Source of the DNA: Blastococcus sp.
Lineage (GTDB): Bacteria > Actinomycetota > Actinomycetes > Mycobacteriales > Geodermatophilaceae
Length of the DNA stretch: 45,440 nucleotides
Reading direction: 5' to 3'
Assembly (NCBI GenBank): GCA_025465355.1
Contig: JAODNN010000142.1
Coordinates: 1-45,440, forward strand
This document shows positions 11,518 to 19,888 of the stretch, piece by piece. The translations under genes and the position numbers were made by a program. The notes under the pieces are model-generated. The model saw only the letters and a list, made by a program, of their open reading frames with translations. It had not been told where the DNA came from and did not search any database. Every line of letters begins with the position of its first letter. Positions within the stretch are counted from its first letter, which is position 1.

Positions 11518-12705
11518 TCAGGTCGCCGCTTTCGGGACCCGCCGGATGAGACGGAGTGCGGCCGCGCAGAAGGCCACGGCTATGCACGCGGCCGCGGTCA
11601 GATAGACGACGAGGTAACTACTCAGCGCGGCCAGAGCACCCAGCCCCAGACCGCCGAACGCGATACCCAGGTCGAACGTCAGATTCCACACCGAGGAGGC
11701 GAGCGCCCCCTCGCCGGCGCTCGCCTGTGCCATGACCGCGACCAGTGAGGCGGTGGCCAGTCCGCCGATTCCCGTCCCGGCCATCAGCGACGCCAGCATG
11801 AGCCCCCAGCCCGTGATCCAGGCCGTGAGGAGGACTCCCAGCAGGCTGAGTCCCAGCAGGGGCACCGCGAGCAGGTCCGGACGAACGGCGTCAGCGATCG
11901 GCCCGCAGAAGAATCGTGCAGCTGCGAAGCCTGCCCCGAACAAGAGCAGTGCGCCCGGGGCATCGGCCGAGGAAAGCGGAAGGAAGCTGTAGACGCCGCC
12001 ATATGCCACGGCGCACGGCAGGAAGAGCAGCGAAGGCTTCATCAGGCGACCGTCCCGCCATACCCCCGACAGGCCGCGGCTTCCCGCCTCGACCGTCGCC
12101 ATCGGTCCCGGCGAGGCACGACGCACGATGCCGAGGCTCCACAGCGTTCCCAGCGGGACGAGCAGAGCCACCAGGTACACAACGGTGCCCCGTCCGGCCT
12201 CCAGCATCACGAGACCAAGAGGCGGCGCCACCACTCCGGTGAACGACGTGGCAAGCCCATAGATCCCGAGGGCGCTGCCTCGCCGGCCACGCGGGGTGTA
12301 GGCGGACACCAGCGCCACGCCGACAACCGTCAGAATCCCGAACCCCGCGCCCCGGACAGCTGTCGCCAGGAGTACGGGCCACAGCCCGCCAGTCCAGCTG
12401 TAGACCGGCGCCGGGAGCGCCAGGAGGAGAAGGCTCCCCATGACGAGCAGGTGTGGTCGGACCCGCATTGCGATCCGCGGGAGCCAGAATTGGACAAGGA
12501 CCGTCGTCCCCATGAACACCGCTGTGGACAGTCCGGCACCGAATCGTCCCCCGTGGCCGGCAGCAAGCACCGGGACCACCGCGAACAACAGATAGAGGCT
12601 GCCGAACCCGGCTGCGCTCAGTATGAGCACGGCCAGGTTCGGCGAAATGGCGCCGGAGCGGGCGGCCGTCACCGTAGCCGCCCCCGTCGAGCCAGCAGCC
12701 GGCAA
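11518..12705 (-). CDS. MFS transporter
   Basis: 395 residues with about 10-12 hydrophobic segments spread over the whole length and short basic loops (RGRRGSALGIYGLATS between mid segments). This is the pattern of a major facilitator. It probably exports or imports a small organic molecule by proton coupling; the substrate is unknown. The first codon here is TTG 12705; GTG 12672 is an alternative start that removes 11 residues. It follows the SDR stop by 12 bp in the same operon, so it may move a pathway substrate or product. It would be a second transporter beside the ABC system. Confidence 0.85.
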   Translation of the reverse strand: MPAAGSTGAATVTAARSGAISPNLAVLILSAAGFGSLYLLFAVVPVLAAGHGGRFGAGLSTAVFMGTTVLVQFWLPRIAMRVRPHLLVMGSLLLLALPAPVYSWTGGLWPVLLATAVRGAGFGILTVVGVALVSAYTPRGRRGSALGIYGLATSFTGVVAPPLGLVMLEAGRGTVVYLVALLVPLGTLWSLGIVRRASPGPMATVEAGSRGLSGVWRDGRLMKPSLLFLPCAVAYGGVYSFLPLSSADAPGALLLFGAGFAAARFFCGPIADAVRPDLLAVPLLGLSLLGVLLTAWITGWGLMLASLMAGTGIGGLATASLVAVMAQASAGEGALASSVWNLTFDLGIAFGGLGLGALAALSSYLVVYLTAAACIAVAFCAAALRLIRRVPKAAT

Positions 12706-12717
12706 GGGGCCGCCTGT

Positions 12718-13476
12718 CTAGGCGACACCACGGCCGCCATCGACGGGGATGTTGGTGCCCGTGATCCACGAGGATGATGGCGACAACAGAAGGGCGACGA
12801 GGTGCGCCACATCGGCCGGTTCGCCGACCCGTCCCAGCGGGAATCGGTCTCGCCACTCGCTCAGCAGATCCTCGTACGCGCTGGGACTCATCCCCGCCGC
12901 GATGTAGATGCCACTGCGCACCATCGATGGCGAGACCACATTGACCCGTATTCCACTGGGCGCCAGCTCGTGTGCCAACGTCCGGGACAACGCCTCCACG
13001 GCGCCCTTGGTCCCGGTGTACACCGCAGTGCCCGGCCAGGTCCGTTGCGTCAGCAGCGAACTCACGTTGACGATTGAGCCGCCCTGGACGCGCAGGAAGG
13101 GTTCCGCCGACCGACAGGTGTACAGCGTCCCGAAGACATTCACCTCGAACTGGAGGCGTATCTGCTCCTCGGTCACCTGGGCCAGCGACGCCTCGACCAG
13201 CGCGCCGGCGCAGTTGACAAGGCCGTCGAGGCGGCCGAAGTGCTCAGCGACGTCCCGCACCATCGCGTCGACGGCAGCTGGGTCGCGGACGTCGCACGCG
13301 TACGGCCGGATGCCGGGAAGTTCGGCCACGCCCGGCCCCGTGGCTCCGCTGCGCGAGACCGCTGCGACCCGGAATCCGCCGGCGACCAGCGCCTCGACTA
13401 TTCCGAGACCGATCCCGGACGATGCCCCGGTGACGACAGCGACTGGACCGTCTGCACTCCCGGTCGCCGTTGTCAC
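12718..13476 (-). CDS. SDR-family oxidoreductase
   Basis: 252 residues, classical short-chain dehydrogenase. TGASSGIG at about 17-24 binds NAD(P); NCAGA, the catalytic Ser (NVSSLL), YTGTK and the C-terminal ITGTNIPVDGG are all present, so it should be active. It probably oxidises or reduces an alcohol or carbonyl intermediate of the adjoining pathway. GTG 13476 overlaps the RidA stop as GTGA, giving translational coupling and showing that the frame open further upstream is not used. It is followed 12 bp later by the MFS gene. Confidence 0.9.
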   Translation of the reverse strand: MTTATGSADGPVAVVTGASSGIGLGIVEALVAGGFRVAAVSRSGATGPGVAELPGIRPYACDVRDPAAVDAMVRDVAEHFGRLDGLVNCAGALVEASLAQVTEEQIRLQFEVNVFGTLYTCRSAEPFLRVQGGSIVNVSSLLTQRTWPGTAVYTGTKGAVEALSRTLAHELAPSGIRVNVVSPSMVRSGIYIAAGMSPSAYEDLLSEWRDRFPLGRVGEPADVAHLVALLLSPSSSWITGTNIPVDGGRGVA

Positions 13477-13910
13477 ACCTCGTCCACGCTTGCTGAGGTT
13501 CCTCGCACCGCTATCGCCTCGATCTCCACCCGCATGCCGGGAATCGCCAGCGCGGACACTTCGACGAGTGTGCTGGCGGGTCGAGCCGACCCGAAGTACT
13601 CGCGACGCACGTCGTTGATGACTGCCCGTTCGGACATCTCGGTGACATATACGATCACCTTGGTGATCTGCGTGAAGTCGCTGCCTGTTGCATCGAGAAT
13701 GAGCTTCAGGTTTTCGTGGACCTGCCGCGCCTGCGCCTCGATGTCGTCGCTGACCAGGCGGCCCGATGAGTCGACGGGTGCACATCCTGAGATGAACACC
13801 AACGGTCCGGCCACTACAGCATCCGTGTAGTGACTGATCGGCTCGGCCAGACCGGGTACCCGGAATTCTTCCCGTGTCCAGTGCTCCACACTTGTCACGT
13901 CATCATCCAT
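13473..13910 (-). CDS. RidA/YjgF-family enamine/imine deaminase
   Basis: 145 residues, trimeric RidA fold. The family's key arginine is present in the GSARPASTLVEV block and the terminal IEAIAV strand is conserved, so it belongs to the catalytic type that hydrolyses enamines/imines to ketones and ammonia. It has a longer N-terminus than housekeeping RidA (about 130 residues). It lies 3 bp after the alpha/beta hydrolase and is coupled to the SDR by GTGA. Such placement suggests a dedicated pathway step, as in 2-aminomuconate-type deaminases, rather than general damage control; this is inference. Confidence 0.88.
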   Translation of the reverse strand: MDDDVTSVEHWTREEFRVPGLAEPISHYTDAVVAGPLVFISGCAPVDSSGRLVSDDIEAQARQVHENLKLILDATGSDFTQITKVIVYVTEMSERAVINDVRREYFGSARPASTLVEVSALAIPGMRVEIEAIAVRGTSASVDEV

Positions 13911-13913
13911 TCG

Positions 13914-14723
13914 TCAGAGATTGCTCGACGCGATGAGGAATTCCTCGATCGCTGCATTCAGCTGTTCCGGTCGCTCGAGCCAGAGGAAGTGGCCAGCACG
14001 GGGGATCTCGCGAAGGACAGCGCCCGGGATCAGTTCCGCGATAGTGCGGTTGTACCAAGGAAGGGTGATCAGGTCCTCTTCCCCGTACACCACCAGGACG
14101 GGACACCTTATCTGTGATAGTTCGTCCCGGGTCTCATGTCCGAGATCCGCTTCGAAATGGCGGGTGTAGGCATGCACCGGTTGCGCCGACGAGTGGGCCG
14201 CGAATACTTCCTGGACGCGGGCGACCACCTCCGGCTCGTGATCCACGATCGATGGGGCGAACATCCAGAAGCTGAACGCCTGGAACACTTCCCGAGGTGC
14301 CTCCTCGAGTGCCCGCTTCCTCGCTTCGAACCACTTGCGGATGTGATGTTCACGGCGGCTGGACGACCATGTGGAGACCAAGCAAGCGGTGCGGACTCGT
14401 TCCGGCTGGGTGATGGCCAACCGCTGTATCACCGCCGCGCCAAGGCTGAAGCCGGCGAAGTGTGCGGACCGGAGTCCCAGATGGTCCATGAGGCCTGAGA
14501 CGTCACGGCTGAACATGTCGACGCTGTACGGCTCATCGGGCGCCGAACTGGCCCCCGTGCCCCGGAGGTCGAAGGTGACGCATCTGAAGGACTTCCGGAA
14601 GCACTCGACTTGATGCTCCCAGACGCCTCCCCCCACACCGGTTCCCCCGACGAACACGAAGGGTTCGCCGTCGCCATCGATCTCGTAGGAGATCGACACA
14701 CCGTTGATATGCGCGATCGGCAC
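13914..14723 (-). CDS. Alpha/beta hydrolase (enol-lactonase / amide hydrolase type)
   Basis: 269 residues. The nucleophile elbow is GFSLGAA (Ser near 97), the acid is in VVYGEEDLI and the His in RAGHFLWLE, a complete catalytic triad. The oxyanion region GGTGVGGGVW differs from the usual HG. The closest groups by pattern are 3-oxoadipate enol-lactonase and the hydrolases that act after pyridine-ring opening (N-formylmaleamate deformylase, AAMS hydrolase). GTG 14723 has GGGGA about 8 nt upstream and follows the monooxygenase stop by 10 bp. Its coupling with a ring-opening-type monooxygenase suggests it splits that enzyme's acyclic product. Confidence 0.88.
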   Translation of the reverse strand: MPIAHINGVSISYEIDGDGEPFVFVGGTGVGGGVWEHQVECFRKSFRCVTFDLRGTGASSAPDEPYSVDMFSRDVSGLMDHLGLRSAHFAGFSLGAAVIQRLAITQPERVRTACLVSTWSSSRREHHIRKWFEARKRALEEAPREVFQAFSFWMFAPSIVDHEPEVVARVQEVFAAHSSAQPVHAYTRHFEADLGHETRDELSQIRCPVLVVYGEEDLITLPWYNRTIAELIPGAVLREIPRAGHFLWLERPEQLNAAIEEFLIASSNL

Positions 14724-14733
14724 CGGGGGTCCC

Positions 14734-15861
14734 CTATGCCCCGTACGGCGTGTGCCGCGCGGCTCGGTTGAACTGGTTCTGCACCCACGGGAGCGCCGTC
14801 GCGAACTGCAGGAACCTGGTCCGCTGGGGTGACAGGTTCTCGGGCCAGTGGCCGACGATCTTCCCGTAGAGCTGGGACCAACGCTGGACATGGTCGGTGA
14901 GGGGTCGCTCGACGGCTTCCCAGGAGCGCAGAGCACCCGGGATGTCCTGTGCCGAGTCGACCGCGGCCGCGAGAGACACGACGTTCGTGAACGTCATGTT
15001 GGCGGCCTGGCCGAGGTTCGGCGGCTGGCCGTGGGCCGCGTCACCGATCACGACGGCTCTCCCGGAAGACCAACGTCGGCACGTGACGTTGACCGCCCGA
15101 TCCCAGCGCCCCTCCTCCGGAAAGCGCTCGATGATCGCCTCGTGCTCCGGGAAACTTTCCAGCCACGTCGCCTTGTCCACAGGGACGCGGCGCGCGCGGA
15201 CGTCATCGACGGAACAGGCGAGACAGATGTAGTTGAAATCGTCAGTGCACGGGCAGTACAGGAGGCGGCGACTGCCGTTCCAGTACTCGCTGATGACGCT
15301 GTCGGAGTAGTCCGGCAGACGTGGGATCAGGAGCCGGATGTAGCCCTCCCACAGGTAGTCGACCTTCTTCGTCAGGAAGAGGGACTCACGCAGCTTCGAG
15401 TAGGCGCCGTCGGCTGCCACGACCAGGTCGGCTCGCAGCGTTGTTCCGTCCTCGAGAATCACTTCCCCGTCCGGCGTCGCCGAACGGACAGGCGAGTCCG
15501 TGACGATCTCCGCCCCGTACTTCGTGGCGCCGGCGATGAGTGCGTCGTAGAGGTCGGCCCGAGGCGGGAGCAGCATCCGGTCCCCGTCCGCGAAAGGCCG
15601 CTCCATCATCGCCTGTCCGTCCTGGTCACGGATGTCGAACGCGGAGATGGACTTTGCTCGCGCCATTGCCTGATCTGCGACGCCGAGGACCCCGAGCGAC
15701 TTGAGGCCGTTCTCCCAGATCCAGATCCCGGCGCCGAACATCCGGAGCTCCGATGCCCGTTCGTGCACCCGGACCGTCCACCCCCGCTGCCCGAGGGCTG
15801 TTGCCATGGCCAGGCCGGCCAACCCGCCGCCGACGATCTCCGCGTGCCTTGCTTTCGCCAT
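14734..15861 (-). CDS. FAD-dependent monooxygenase, MHPCO-like (possible pyridine-ring-opening)
   Basis: 375 residues, class A flavoprotein monooxygenase. FAD dinucleotide loop GGGLAGL (about 10-16), the DG motif VAADGAYSKLRE and the GD motif VVIGDAAHGQPPNLGQ are all present. From memory, the N-terminal block (AEIVGGGLAGL, GWTVRVHERASELR, FGAGIWIWENGL) and LLYCPC closely follow 2-methyl-3-hydroxypyridine-5-carboxylate oxygenase (MHPCO), whose active-site Tyr lies in the equivalent ILYSPC. That enzyme hydroxylates and opens the pyridine ring. Other candidates are 6-hydroxynicotinate- or salicylate-type hydroxylases. ATG 15861 has AAGGA 5 nt upstream. No transmembrane or signal sequence is seen. 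The alpha/beta hydrolase follows at once. Confidence 0.85.
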   Translation of the reverse strand: MAKARHAEIVGGGLAGLAMATALGQRGWTVRVHERASELRMFGAGIWIWENGLKSLGVLGVADQAMARAKSISAFDIRDQDGQAMMERPFADGDRMLLPPRADLYDALIAGATKYGAEIVTDSPVRSATPDGEVILEDGTTLRADLVVAADGAYSKLRESLFLTKKVDYLWEGYIRLLIPRLPDYSDSVISEYWNGSRRLLYCPCTDDFNYICLACSVDDVRARRVPVDKATWLESFPEHEAIIERFPEEGRWDRAVNVTCRRWSSGRAVVIGDAAHGQPPNLGQAANMTFTNVVSLAAAVDSAQDIPGALRSWEAVERPLTDHVQRWSQLYGKIVGHWPENLSPQRTRFLQFATALPWVQNQFNRAARHTPYGA

Positions 15862-15936
15862 CAATTCCTTCTCTTCTCTCGACCGACGACACCTGTCGGC
15901 GTAGGCCCCTATTGGAGGGGAGGAATGGTTGGGGTG

Positions 15937-16962
15937 CTATTTCCGTCGAATCCGGTCCGCAACGACTGCCACGATCACGGTGAGACCCGTGACGAGCAAC
16001 TGAGCATTGGACGAGACGCTCAGCAGATTCATCGAATTGGAGAGCAGAGTGAGCAGCGCGACTCCGTAGAAGGCGTGGCGCGCTCGCCCGCTGCCGCCTG
16101 TCAGCGCGATACCGCCGATGATGACCGCCGCAATGGCCTGGAGTTCCAGGCCCGTTCCCGCGGTCGGCTGCGCCGCCGCGACCCGCCCAGTCAGCAGCAG
16201 ACCCGCGAGACCTGCCAAGGTCCCCGATGCGACGTATGCCGCCGTGATGTATCGCCTGACCGGGACGCCGGCGTAAGTCGTCGCCGTGCGGTTGCCGCCC
16301 AAGGCGTACAGGTACTTCCCGAATCGTGTGTAGGCGAGGAGCGCAGCGACCAGCAGCAGCGTGATGAAGGCCAGCACGAAGGAGATGGGTACTCCGAGGA
16401 TCTTCTGGTAGCCGAGCGGATTGGTGAACGAGGTCGGCAGCCCGTAGACGGGGAGACCGCCGGTGACGGTCAGAGCCGTGCCGCTCGCCACGGACAACAT
16501 GCCCAGCGTCACGATGAACGGCGAGACGTCGAAGCGAGCGACCAATCCTCCGTTCACCACGCCGACGACCGCTCCGCACGCCAGCCCGGCGAGGACACCG
16601 AGCAGGACGCCGTGGTCGACCATGACCGTGGCGGCCACCACACCCGAGAGCGCCGCCACCGCGCCGATCGAAAGGTCGAGGCCACCAGAGATGATCGTGA
16701 TGGCCGCGGCGGAAGCCAGCACGGTCAGAACCGACATCTGCCGGAGGATGTTCTGCAGGTTGCTGATCCGCAGGAAACTCGGCTCGAGGAGCGCCGTGGC
16801 GACGAACAGCAGCAGGACCAGCAGGGGCAGCGCGAGGTCAGGGCTGAGCAGCAACTTCCGTACCCGAGCCAGCCGCGCTCCCCCACCTGGCTCGGGGCTC
16901 ATGACCTCGGGCCCGGCCCGCGTGGCGGAGTCGTCCACGTTCACGTGCGCCTGCATCTGCAC
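15937..16962 (-). CDS. ABC importer permease, RbsC/branched-chain-type
   Basis: About 341 residues. An N-terminal cytoplasmic stretch is followed by 8-10 hydrophobic segments with the sugar-type permease landmarks IISGGLDLSIGAVAALSG and ALGGNRTATTYAGV, and the cytoplasmic-loop pattern FITLGM-like (SPFIVTLGMLSVASGTAL). It should form the membrane channel for the adjoining ATPase and lipoprotein. Start is GTG 16962, 9 nt after GAGGAG, or ATG 16956; both lie 13-19 bp after the ATPase stop. The frame upstream overlaps the ATPase and is not used. The monooxygenase follows after 75 bp. Confidence 0.9.
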   Translation of the reverse strand: MQMQAHVNVDDSATRAGPEVMSPEPGGGARLARVRKLLLSPDLALPLLVLLLFVATALLEPSFLRISNLQNILRQMSVLTVLASAAAITIISGGLDLSIGAVAALSGVVAATVMVDHGVLLGVLAGLACGAVVGVVNGGLVARFDVSPFIVTLGMLSVASGTALTVTGGLPVYGLPTSFTNPLGYQKILGVPISFVLAFITLLLVAALLAYTRFGKYLYALGGNRTATTYAGVPVRRYITAAYVASGTLAGLAGLLLTGRVAAAQPTAGTGLELQAIAAVIIGGIALTGGSGRARHAFYGVALLTLLSNSMNLLSVSSNAQLLVTGLTVIVAVVADRIRRK

Positions 16963-16975
16963 CTGCACCAACTCC

Positions 16976-18523
16976 TCAGGACGTTGCCTCGTCGTCGAGC
17001 GTCGCCGTAGCGCTGAGCGCCGCCTCAAGCACGTTCTCTTCGTTCAGTGCGGTGCCGCTGAAGGTGGCGGCCAGGGTTCCCCGGTAGAGCACCACGGCCC
17101 TGTCCGCGAGCACGAGCAACTCGGCGAGATCGGCCGTCAGGAACACCACCGACATGCCCTGGCGAACGTTCTCCCGCAAGGCGTCGTAGATCTCGGCACG
17201 AGAACCGACGTCCACGCCGACAGTGGGGTCCTTGAGCACCAGCACCGGCGTTCGGCAGCCCAGCGCCCGGGCCAGGAGCGCCTTCTGCTGGTTACCGCCA
17301 CTCAGGGTCGTGATTCCAGAGCGCAGCGATCCGCCGCGGACCCGCATGCGGGTCGCCTCCCGCTCGGCGTAACCGCCGGTCACCTTCGGCCTGAGCCATC
17401 CCCAGCGAGTGAGACGGTGCAGATTGGACAGGCTGATGTTGTCCTGGATCGACAAGGTGGGCACGATGCCGGCGCGACCGCGCTCGCCAGGCAGGAAAGC
17501 GACCCCGTTTTTCAGGGCCGCGCTGACTCCCGCTCTGCTGCGGACCCGCCCCTGCACGAACACCTCGCCCGAATCCGGCCGCAACGCACCGGCAAGGACC
17601 TCGGCCAATTCGTTCACGCCGCACTGCCCGACGCCGTACACCCCGAGGATCTCGCCGCTGAGCGCCTCGAAACTGACGTCCCGTAACGCCCCGGGGACGC
17701 AGACGTCACGCAATTCGAGCAAGGGCGCGCCCGTCACCGAACCGAACTCGACGGGCTGCCGGCCCACCGATACTCGCCGTCCCACGATGTGCTCGACCAG
17801 TTGGTCTTCGGGAACGTCGGCACTGCACTCCGCCACGACGGCGCCGTCCCGCATGACCGTCACCAGGTCCCCGACCCGCGAGACCTCGTCCAGGTGGTGG
17901 GTGATGTACAGAACGGCTACGCCCTCGTCGCGTGCACGACGGATCACGTCGAACAGCAGGGACCGCTCCTGCTTGTTCAGTGCTGCCGTCGCCTCGTCGA
18001 AGATCAGCACTCGCGGCTTCCGGAACAGCGCCTTCGCGACGGCGACGAGATGGCGCTGAGAGCCCGTCAACTGTTCCACACGGACATCTGGGTCGATCCC
18101 GGGTGCCACCTTCGCAAGAAGCTCGATGGTCGCCGCTCGCATGCCTCGCCGGTCGAGGATCCCCAGCCTGGTGAATGCCTCCTCACTGCCGAGCGTGACG
18201 TTGTCCACCACGGTCATCTGCGGCACGACAGTGGTCTCCTGATGCACTACCTCGATCCGGGCCTGCCGCGCGTGGCCGGGCGAGTGGCCGGCGACAGCCT
18301 GCTGGTCCAGTTCGACCGTGCCCCGGTCGGGCGCCTGTATCCCGGCGAGCACCTTTCCCAGGGTGGATTTTCCCGCGCCGTTCTCGCCGAGCAGCACGTG
18401 CACCTCGCCGGCTCTGAGTTCGAGGTCGACGGCACGCAGTGCGACGGTGTTCCCGAACCGCTTGTGAACGCCCCGGAGAGCAGCGATGACCTGTGGCGCT
18501 GGGCCGGAGCCCTGCCCGTTCAC
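16976..18523 (-). CDS. ABC importer ATP-binding protein, double-domain RbsA/XylG type
   Basis: 515 residues with two ATPase halves. First half: Walker A GENGAGKST, signature LTGSQ, Walker B VLIFDEATAAL. Second half: a degenerate Walker A (GVYGVGQCGVN), an intact signature LSGGNQQK and an altered Walker B (VLVLKDPTVGVDVG, Lys-Asp where the family has Asp-Glu). RbsA proteins normally have a weak second Walker A; the altered Walker B suggests only one productive ATP site. Start is GTG 18523, overlapping the stop of a 10-codon mini-ORF as GTGA. It lies between the lipoprotein and permease genes. Confidence 0.92.
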   Translation of the reverse strand: MNGQGSGPAPQVIAALRGVHKRFGNTVALRAVDLELRAGEVHVLLGENGAGKSTLGKVLAGIQAPDRGTVELDQQAVAGHSPGHARQARIEVVHQETTVVPQMTVVDNVTLGSEEAFTRLGILDRRGMRAATIELLAKVAPGIDPDVRVEQLTGSQRHLVAVAKALFRKPRVLIFDEATAALNKQERSLLFDVIRRARDEGVAVLYITHHLDEVSRVGDLVTVMRDGAVVAECSADVPEDQLVEHIVGRRVSVGRQPVEFGSVTGAPLLELRDVCVPGALRDVSFEALSGEILGVYGVGQCGVNELAEVLAGALRPDSGEVFVQGRVRSRAGVSAALKNGVAFLPGERGRAGIVPTLSIQDNISLSNLHRLTRWGWLRPKVTGGYAEREATRMRVRGGSLRSGITTLSGGNQQKALLARALGCRTPVLVLKDPTVGVDVGSRAEIYDALRENVRQGMSVVFLTADLAELLVLADRAVVLYRGTLAATFSGTALNEENVLEAALSATATLDDEATS

Positions 18524-18552
18524 CGGGCCGCGAAGATGTCGTCGGATCGCAT
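18520..18552 (-). CDS. Ten-codon leader mini-ORF coupled to the ABC ATPase
   Basis: ATG 18552 begins MRSDDIFAAR-stop, preceded by a purine-rich GAGAGGGGGAACG ribosome site just after the lipoprotein stop. Its TGA overlaps the GTG start of the ATPase as GTGA. The ATPase itself has no obvious SD. The mini-ORF may serve to reinitiate ribosomes at the ATPase start. Whether the peptide has a function is unknown. Confidence 0.4.
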   Translation of the reverse strand: MRSDDIFAAR

Positions 18553-18563
18553 CGTTCCCCCTC

Positions 18564-19688
18564 TCAGGCGGGTGAGAAGCCCTTGGGAGCCCAGTCGAGG
18601 ATCATCGGGTCGAACTTGCCGACGGTCTCCGGCGTGATGGGGGGCAGCTCGACGTACAGAACCTTCTCGGGGTACTTCTCGTCGCCTTCGGCCGCCTTGG
18701 CGCCGGCCATTTCTTTGCCCTCGATCGCCCGGATCGCGTACTGGACGGCGAGTCGCCCGACGAGCTGACCCGGCTCGGCGTAGCAGAACTGGATTTCGCC
18801 CGCCGCGATCATGTCTTTGGCGGCACTGGAGAGGGATGAGGTGGCGACGAAGACCTTGCCCGCGCGCCCCGCATTGCGCAGTGCCAGGACCGCTCCTTCG
18901 GCAGTCAGACTGACGGCCGAGAAAACCGCATCGATGCTGTCGCCACGTTTCTGCAACCAGTCTTCCATCGTGGTCTGTCCGGCGGCGCGGTCCGGGTTGA
19001 GCCACGCCTGCTCGACGATCTCGATGCCCGGGTAGTTGGCCGCCAGTTCTTCCTTGAAGCCTCGGTCACGCAGGATGGCCCAGTCGGCACCGTTCGGGCC
19101 GTTGAGCATGACGACCTTTCCCTTTCCATTCAGGTGCTTGCCGATCGCGTCCGCCATGCGGTGGCCCGCTTCGATGTGCGAGAACGTGACACCGGCGCTC
19201 ATGGCGCCCGTACTGGCGAGGTTGCCGGCACCGATGACCTTGATGCCCGCCCGCTGAGCGTTATCGAGGGCCGGCGCGATCCCGACTCGGTCGACCGGAG
19301 CGACCAGGATGGCGTCCAGCCCGCGCTGCGTCATGTCATCGACCTGCGACAACTGCTTGCCGAGATCGGCGTACGAACCCGCCTCATTGCTGGAGACCAC
19401 CTCGAGACCGGCCTTCTTGGCCTCGTCCTCGATGCCGTAGGCGACAGAGACCCAGAACGGATCCCGGAACTGAGGGAGCGTGTAGCCGATCTGGTATTTC
19501 TTTTCGGCCGTGAGGCGAGGAAGAAGCCCGTTGAGTTCAACAGCGGCATTCCCGGAGGCGGCCGGTGAACTGTCGGTGGTTCCCGCGCTGCTGCCACTGC
19601 AGGCGGACACCGCCGTGGCGGCCATGAGAAGACCTGCCATAAATGTGACCGCCCGCCTGAGACGGTGAGGGCGCGAAGTGTGCATCAT
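18564..19688 (-). CDS. Sugar-type ABC substrate-binding lipoprotein
   Basis: 374 residues. N-terminal basic residues, a hydrophobic core (about 14-26) and a lipobox AVSAC place the lipidated cysteine at residue 30. After a Ser/Gly-rich linker comes a type 1 periplasmic-binding fold: YQIGYTLPQFRDPFWVSVAYGIEDEAKKAG, LDAILVAPVDRVGIAPAL, and GKVVMLNGPNGADW. It captures the ligand outside the membrane for the ribose-type importer. The ligand is unknown; such proteins also bind nucleosides, autoinducer-2 and non-sugar compounds. ATG 19688 has AAGGAG 10 nt upstream. It is the first gene of the tight operon, with 200 bp of non-coding sequence upstream. Confidence 0.92.
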   Translation of the reverse strand: MMHTSRPHRLRRAVTFMAGLLMAATAVSACSGSSAGTTDSSPAASGNAAVELNGLLPRLTAEKKYQIGYTLPQFRDPFWVSVAYGIEDEAKKAGLEVVSSNEAGSYADLGKQLSQVDDMTQRGLDAILVAPVDRVGIAPALDNAQRAGIKVIGAGNLASTGAMSAGVTFSHIEAGHRMADAIGKHLNGKGKVVMLNGPNGADWAILRDRGFKEELAANYPGIEIVEQAWLNPDRAAGQTTMEDWLQKRGDSIDAVFSAVSLTAEGAVLALRNAGRAGKVFVATSSLSSAAKDMIAAGEIQFCYAEPGQLVGRLAVQYAIRAIEGKEMAGAKAAEGDEKYPEKVLYVELPPITPETVGKFDPMILDWAPKGFSPA

Positions 19689-19888
19689 TGTGGGGCGTCT
19701 CCTTCATGACCGAGTCGCACCGATGCGGAATGCCTCGGTGCTCGATGTGCTCACGCCGATCCTTGCGTTCTGCGCTATGTGGTCGAATACCGGAATGAAC
19801 GGCCGCGGGGAGAAGCTGTTCGCGCGCAGCCTCCGCACGCGGTCCGAGCCGCCTACGCCGGTTGCGTTCCCACCCGACCTCTTCCCGC
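19689..19888. other. 200-bp non-coding gap, likely promoter region of the catabolic operon
   Basis: It separates the amidohydrolase stop from the lipoprotein start. It is less GC-rich than its surroundings near 19,760-19,800. I see the AAGGAG site of the lipoprotein gene but no clear -35/-10 pair or dyad. Confidence 0.35.
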
